From NCBI GenBank assembly GCA_000708835.1, contig DF236964.1, positions 186,001 to 250,000 on the forward strand: a stretch of 64,000 nt of DNA. The letters run 5' to 3'. The notes beneath the pieces are model-generated. The model made no database searches. It saw only the letters and a list, made by a program, of their open reading frames with translations, and was not told the DNA's origin. Within the stretch, counting starts at the first letter, position 1. Each line of letters begins with the position of its first letter. Source of the DNA: Klebsormidium nitens. Taxonomy: Eukaryota > Streptophyta > Klebsormidiophyceae > Klebsormidiales > Klebsormidiaceae. Shown here one piece after another: positions 58,701 through 64,000 of this stretch. The position numbers and the translations under genes are program-made.

Positions 58701-61700
58701 AGATCGTCGACGAGCGGGCGCAGGAGGCCGGCGGTGCGGACGGCGGCAAGGGCATCCGGGGAGGACGCGGCGATGTCGGCGGCCAGCTGGAACGCGCGCA
58801 TTTGGACCTGGGGCGAGACGGGAAACCTTTTAGTGGGGCCAAATGCTGAGGAAACCGACATTTGGACCCGAGGGAGATGGGGGAAAGTCTAGTGGGGCCA
58901 AGTGCTGAGGAGATCAACTGCAATCACCCCACGAAAAGTGGGGTTCTGCGAAGGTGCATCAGATCCAAGTACGCGACAGAAGAGCCTGAGTTTTCTTGTC
59001 TCCTGTTAAACCGGCATCAATATCCAACCAGATAGGGATTAGCACCGTGTGGAGATCCAGTGTCCACTCGCTTCTGAGCGGAAGAAGAGTTTAGATTGTT
59101 AGCAATAGAACGTACGGCTTCGTCCATCATGATTCCGACTGCATCGCACGGCCACTATGCAAAAATAGTGGCATGCCCTACTTAACGGGCCAGGCTTTCT
59201 TGGCGGCCAGCTGATATGACGGTCTTTCACGGTCTGAAAGGTTTACTCAAGATTCAAGACACATGGTCGGTGTACGTGTTTCGAAGTCAGCTCACCGTTG
59301 ATGAAGCGGTCACTGTCAGGTCCTTCAACCGCCTCTCGCACTTCCGGAAGAAGAAAGCCTGCATTGCAGACAATCCAGCTTTTTAAATATTCCGGTTTCC
59401 CACAAATCTACCGCTTTTGTCAAAAAGCATCAACGAAAGTGCACGTGATCTTTTACTTGAACAATCGAACCAGTCGACCGCCAACGTCATCAACGAGAGT
59501 TCAGAGCAAACCTGAATATATTTCATCGGTAAATGCGGAGCAGACCAACAGAGAACAGACAAAGGGTGACCGACCAATTACATGTAAACTGTTGATGCGT
59601 TTAGAAGCTTACAAGGCCGTCAGAATGGGACGCCAAGCTTTGAAGAGCGGCTGATGCGGTTTTTGCGACCCCCTCATCACTGCACACGGAAGAGCGGATG
59701 ACGATTTCGTCGCATCCAGAGCTGGCAATTTCTTCTAAAAATATCGTTCAAGCTCTCAAGCAACGAACCTCCTTCCTGTCAGAAGGTGCTTTCGTTAAGC
59801 TAGATCACATGGGGGCTTGTGTCCACAAACGCGAAGTCAGTGGTTCAAGAGAATTTTGAAGAACGACTGGAGGAGTACGACTCCCGTTAATATGTCAATG
59901 AATGCAGCAACTCAAGTACGTGACTCCCATGCATGAGAAGAAGAGGACCTACAAATGACTAGAATTGGGATAGTTCGACACTAGAGAAGGAGCTGTTGCA
60001 AGAGTCGAGCTATGGATAGCTTCTTTAAGTCCATAACAAAGAGAAAGCTGACCTGTCGGCAAGAGTCTCCAGGAGAGGCTCTATGAGATGTGCGTCATCA
60101 ATGCTCCTGACCGCTGACACGCTCGCAGCATTGTTGTGGTCCAAGAGGCGCAGAATCTGAAAGCACACAATCTTTTAGTCAGTGCGCGACTGGACTGTGT
60201 GGTGATTCCCCTCACCCTTCAGGCAGGGCGTTTTGGCAGCTCATTCGTACTCGCAGACTGCCTTGTAGGCATAAGAACAAATCTGAAAGTAGGGTACTAG
60301 AATGCACCTCGGTGACTTCTGAATTCAGCTTTACCTCTCAATTGCGTTGCAACGAGTAGAGCATAACCAGGTTCGACAAGAAGTTTGTTGAACAACTTTG
60401 GCTGAACCACCTTTGTCGAACAACTTTGGCTGAACCACTATTGATGCCCTGATTGCCAATCCATGTTTTAAGATCACATGCTCTTCTACACACATCGTCA
60501 AGCGGTCTTTGTGATATGCAGACGTGGACAAGACGAGGTCACCACTGCTTGAGCAGACAAAATCTATTTACACCGGTGAAAAAATCATAGAGCATACCTG
60601 AGTACAAGCCAACTTCCGAATGCGCGGCTGACTGGCCTGCAGGCCTGCTGCAGCTGCCGGCTGTATTGAAGTCAACGACAGGTTTGCAATCAATGTCAAG
60701 ATAGTATCAGGCCAATTCGTCCTCCGCACCCCTTCCTCAGAAAGGAGGAGTTCACTACGAATTGCCTGATGTGTACATGTTGCTTGCAGTTCTGACTTGG
60801 TCAATTGCAGAGTTTCGGCATGGATTGGCCAATTTTGTGATGCCCTGCTCTTCATACTATGTCAACTTGTCCTTTTTTGGAATGTTGTGCCAAATAGGAA
60901 GCCTTTTCTACGCAACCTTCTCACTGCGCCTCTCCTTCATGTCTGAAAGAACGTTGGCAGCACACAACAAGGAGGCAGAGTGTCAAGAGCTACTAGAACC
61001 AGTGTTAGTGGACAGGACAGCTTTACGGAAGATTTTACTTTCAAGGGAACTCACCACCACCAGTGGGAGAAGCGACCGGCCATATGGGGACAAGAAGACC
61101 TTGTCCAGAGCATTGCAGATGGTTTCCACAGATTGAGGGTCGTCTGCCTCCTGCTGAAGCAGTCTGCAAACCCGCTTTGCAAAGAGCATTCAGCAGGACC
61201 ACCTTGATGTCCAGGGGGGTGCATGTAATGCTAAGAATCTCCAAAAATGCATGTGCAATCTTCTATCATAACTTCAACCAAACCTCATTACAATCAAAGT
61301 CACTGACATTCCTCGACAAACAGGAAGCTGGTGGATCAAATGACATCTTTTGAATTGACGTGAGTGGACATTGGCTATCCAACAACAATCCACCGAACAT
61401 TGGATCGACTAGACTAGCTCAAGGTTTTGTTTTCTTGAAGCTTGAAACATGCTTGCTTGTCCAGTGTATCACCTGAACACCATGGGAAGGGGATACTCCG
61501 CCAAAAAGCTCCTGATCACATCGTCGGAAGGCACTCCTGCACCAGTTTATACATTGTCTGTAAGACTACACAAGACTTAGGGAAGATTATCCAGGAGCAA
61601 GGAACAAGTTTCTTATAAAAGAAGGCAAAAGCTGTACTGATGGGGGAGTGGTGTACTCACAGAAGAATGCTGTCAGGCCTTTGCAGAATTTCAATGGTGG

Positions 61701-61854
61701 CACAACCAATTCTGCAGTTGCATTAGAAACGTGGAGAATCAGACAAGCACTAGTCAATGCACTCACCGAGAACAAGAGAAAGATCATGTGCAGCATTCAG
61801 GAACTTTGCAGTGTCCATGTCTCCTTCGCCGTCAACGTCCATTGCTTGCGCCAT
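55735..61854 (-). CDS. PSMD5: 26S proteasome regulatory subunit 5-like (PSMD5/S5b), ARM/HEAT repeat protein, about 13 exons
   Basis: Exons (minus) I can place: 61767-61854, one uncertain exon within 61164-61766, 61055-61163, 60598-60660, 60053-60156, 59613-59679, 59296-59358, 58471-58807, 57695-58005, 56921-57058, 56617-56664, 55960-56074 and 55735-55805. From 61163 onward the phases agree. PSMD5 is an assembly chaperone that holds the ATPase base of the 19S particle; it is an all-helical repeat protein. Helical repeat segments read AAGLQASQPRIRKLACTQ, then ILRLLDHNN, EGVAKTASAALQSLASHSDG, VQMRAFQLAADIAASSPDAL, INALELLGEIAKSPHGASFV, AIHALASI and LVSFLSDPASERSKQ. Their order and spacing follow human PSMD5 over most of its length. 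The second exon and the very C-terminus (short, ending IKAF) are the weak points. Confidence 0.8.
58850..58925 (-). repeat. Acceptor-edge copy of PSMD5-like exon 8
   Basis: The exon start at 58807 (CCCAG|GTCCAAATG) with ~50 bases of intron is repeated once 57 bp upstream, with its junction near 58864. Here the AG is replaced by GG (CTCGG|GTCC), so the copy is not an acceptor. The shared segment includes CATTTGGACC and GTGGGGCCAA(A/G)TGCTGAGGA. Confidence 0.88.
60388..60442. repeat. 27-bp tandem duplication in a PSMD5-like intron
   Basis: GAACAACTTTGGCTGAACCAC occurs twice in direct tandem (unit 27 bp), within the intron between the exons at 60598-60660 and 60053-60156. It carries no exon sequence. 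Confidence 0.9.
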
Positions 61855-62467
61855 GCTAGATGATTGAAAGGGGAAAAAGCAACGATTAGGAGCTTCGATT
61901 GCGCAAGCTTCAAATTGATATCTTCAAATTCCCTTTCGCCACCATTCAAGTCTTCTGGAAGTTCCTACATAGGACAAAAGTCAGCCAGCATTTTTCTCAG
62001 GAGCTCAGCTCCTGAAAAGTGGGTCAAAGTTTCAACCTGAGACCACAAGAGGAATGTTGTCCGTGAAATTCTTGAGTTCCCAAAAGGCACGTTTAGGTCT
62101 CGAGCGCAAAGCGAAGTACTCGCCCTAAAAAGCTCTTTAAGCTTTCGATGCCCAGATGGATACAAGCAGGAGAAAGTGAAGAACTTTCAAGATGCTGGTG
62201 ACAGTGAAGAAAGGTTGCCTGATCGACGAGGTCGTCGAGGAAGACGGCAGCTAGGGAAGACTTGGAACTTGGAAGGCTAGAACGCCATTGAGCATTCTGT
62301 TCCAGCTAGTCCTGCAGCCCATTCGTTGAAGGAGAGAGTCAGCTAGTTGACGGCAGACGGAGTTGGTCGTTGATAGGAAATAAAGAGGTCAGACTCTATC
62401 AGCAGGGATTATGTTCGAAAAGGATGAGTAGCTCCCCCCCTCATTGGTATTCTGACTGGTCGCCAAA
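61855..62467. other. Divergent intergenic region
   Basis: About 610 bp between the PSMD5-like start (-) and the start of a plus-strand gene. It should contain both promoters. No repeat or RNA gene recognised. Confidence 0.45.
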
Positions 62468-62959
62468 ATGTCCGCCGCAGCTTGTGCCCTGCAAGCGCCC
62501 TGCTGCGGGGCGCCACATGCAGCATCCTCACTGAGCGCATCTTCTATTTCCTCATTGCCATCATTTGCCTCACCCCCGTACAGCCATTCTCTATGTCCAA
62601 GTGCTGGTGCTTCAGCATGCCGGCTCGCATCACCGCTCACATCAGCATTCGGTAGCATTCACCACGATCGGGTCCCTCGCCACTATTTATCGCATGGCCC
62701 TGCCAGGGCAGGACGCAGCACAGCAGTCCACGCCCTGCATGAGCTCCCAATCAGGCGCTGCCAGCTGGCGTCAGAGTTTTGGGGAGGCAGCCTCAGCAGG
62801 CGGAATGCATTCGCGCCAGCTCCAATGGCAGGGCGGCGGAGGCAGCGGGGAACCAGCATTCAGGCGGCTAAGAAGAAGGTGGTGAAGCGGGTCAGGAAGG
62901 TTGTGGAGGTCCAGGAGGTCCGTGGCGCTTCACTTGTCTCTGCTTTTCTATCCTCTTAG
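62468..62959 (+). CDS. Probable first exon of a plastid-targeted protein, partial
   Basis: From the ATG at 62468 an open frame of 163 codons begins with a Ser/Ala-rich, acid-poor leader (MSAAACALQAP..., HAASSLSASSISSLPSF), typical of a plastid transit peptide. It then becomes strongly basic, with IQAAKKKVVKRVRKVVEVQE near residues 131-150; such a lysine-rich start is common just after plastid processing sites. I do not recognise the mature protein. The true exon probably ends at one of several GT sites after AAG or GAG between 62878 and 62925, and the last dozen codons to the in-frame stop may be intron. Downstream exons are not resolved and may lie past the window edge. Confidence 0.4.
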   Translation: MSAAACALQAPCCGAPHAASSLSASSISSLPSFASPPYSHSLCPSAGASACRLASPLTSAFGSIHHDRVPRHYLSHGPARAGRSTAVHALHELPIRRCQLASEFWGGSLSRRNAFAPAPMAGRRRQRGTSIQAAKKKVVKRVRKVVEVQEVRGASLVSAFLSS

Positions 62960-64000
62960 CTCCTCCTTATTCTTTGGGATTGTGCATGGTGGAAGTCTAC
63001 CTGGCGTAGTGATGCTGGTAATGGTGGCATTGTAATGAGGGTTGGTGGCCGCACGTTGATCATCAAGCCCGGAATTGAGCAACATTTCGGTGCAACGCCA
63101 GCGGATGAGAGGAGCTTCAGGCAGGCTCCTTGGCTAGCTGCCGCCAGCTGTAATTGCGGCAGTTTCCGTCAGGAGAACGAGACCGCTTATTTGGAAGTAT
63201 GCTGGAATCTCTTAATCCTGATGAGCTTCTCGCGCTTTTCATTTTTGTGCTGCACCGTGTACTGAAGTTGCTTTCTGGTCAAATGGTTCCGGCACAAGCA
63301 AGTGTCATGACTGGCATCGGACAGTACGAGGAGACACACGTGCAGCTCCAGGGTGCCATCTCCTTCGTAATGAGCATCAAAGGCTGAACTCATTTGTAAG
63401 AAGGGCAAATTACAATGAAATGTGGAGACATCCAGCATGGTGAATACTGAGGGATGGTCCAGCGTGCAGCTCCAGGGTGCCATCTCCTTCGTAATGAGTA
63501 TCAAAAGCCGAACTCATTCGTAAGAAGGGCAAATTACGAAATATTGCGGAGACATCCAGCATGGTGAATACAGAGGGATGGTCCAGCCAACTTGAAGCAG
63601 ACAGCCACTTGACTGCAATTGTTCTGTGATAGCCTGCTCTTTTTCCAAGCAAAGTTCCAGGAGTCTAAGAACCCAGCTTAGAGATTACGAGCGATGCAGT
63701 CAGCTCGTGTGGATGCCAAATGATGTGCACCACCTTCAAGGTGCCACTGGACCAGAATGCTGCAGTTTGCGAAATCTCATGCCCAACTATGTCAAGGCCC
63801 GACAGGGGCAATCTGTGGGCTTTGCTGGTCGCTCCTCAATGAGGCCAAAATCTGTTACTTTGAGTATTCATTTCATCTGTGATCAGTGTTCGATTCATCA
63901 GTGGTCAGCGGAAGCGGAGTGCCAAAAGTGCACACAAACATATGTTGGACTCTTCGCTAGACTCTTACTTGCCATCTAACACTCGTTCCGATCTCGCATC
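62960..64000. other. Downstream region of the last gene, structure unresolved
   Basis: An acceptor-like GCGGCAG at 63151-63157 opens a frame reading FPSGERDRLFGSMLESLNPD then ELLALFIFVLHRVLKLL, which looks more protein-like than the rest and could be an exon of the gene starting at 62468, but no family is apparent. A tandem repeat follows from 63338. Confidence 0.25.
63338..63590. repeat. ~124-bp tandem repeat, two full copies
   Basis: A unit starting GTGCAGCTCCAGGGTGCCAT and ending with GGGATGGTCCAGC occurs at about 63340 and 63464, with a few substitutions. It includes AACTCATTTGTAAGAAGGGC, where the second copy reads CATTCGTAAG. The repeat abuts a possible exon, so it may be another exon-edge duplication, but the parent exon is not established. 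Confidence 0.85.

Noticed and set aside
59296-59358. Reading PSMD5 exon 7 in the frame LLPEVREAVEG
   Set aside because: It looked family-like, but phase from both neighbours requires the other frame (AFFFRKCERRLKDL), which also gives the same length as the human protein.
59613-59734. Longer version of PSMD5 exon 6 reading EIASSGCDEIVIRSS upstream
   Set aside because: It cannot be joined in phase to the exon at 60053-60156. Starting at 59679 keeps phase and matches the family spacing exactly.
1-64000. Transposons or retroelements behind the repeats
   Set aside because: The repeats are direct tandem copies of local exon edges. I saw no terminal inverted repeats, LTRs, target-site duplications, transposase or reverse transcriptase.

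Overview
This is eukaryotic nuclear DNA, most likely from a streptophyte (charophyte-grade) green alga; Klebsormidium-like is my best guess, an inference only. The clues are spliceosomal GT-AG introns in almost every gene, short TTTAGGG-type interstitial telomere repeats, a recognisable SDH6 (the plant-type extra subunit of mitochondrial complex II), plant-type LRRs and a CPP/TSO1-type CXC protein. I saw no operons, CRISPR arrays, rRNA genes, convincing tRNAs or intact transposons.

Layout: (1) 489-7228 (-), histidine acid phosphatase, 6 exons. (2) 8285-11480 (+), RluA-type pseudouridine synthase, 3 exons. (3) 12489-14239 (-), SDH6, 3 exons. (4) 15025-22912 (+), mitochondrial elongation factor Ts, 6 exons. 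(5) 24634-28909 (+), membrane-anchored GT4 glycosyltransferase, 3 exons. (6) 32225-35050 (+), intronless LRR protein with a multi-pass membrane C-terminus. (7) 36694-41852 (-), inverted paralogue of gene 5 with the same intron positions. (8) 43183-52022 (-), a giant CXC-domain (CPP/TSO1/LIN54-type) protein, 9 exons. (9) 55735-61854 (-), a PSMD5-like proteasome chaperone, about 13 exons. (10) from 62468 (+), a possible plastid-targeted protein whose downstream structure is unresolved. Exon junctions were assigned by hand from GT/AG signals, frame conservation and family knowledge; for genes 1-5, 7 and 8 every exon phase adds up.

The genes are housekeeping or cell-surface functions with no obvious joint pathway. 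The common thread is structural. At nine exon acceptors, and at about three donors, the exon edge plus adjoining intron has been copied in direct tandem into the neighbouring intron, 1 to 7 times, mostly at 140-200 bp steps. Examples are elongation factor Ts exon 5 (steps 146, 178, 179, 180, 180) and glycosyltransferase exon 3 (149, 149, 112, 149). Eight of the nine affected acceptors read AG|GT, against 5 of 28 unaffected acceptors. This looks like an ongoing, nucleosome-scale tandem-duplication process acting at AGGT proto-splice sites, which would lengthen introns and could create new introns and alternative exons. I consider it the most interesting feature of the window.
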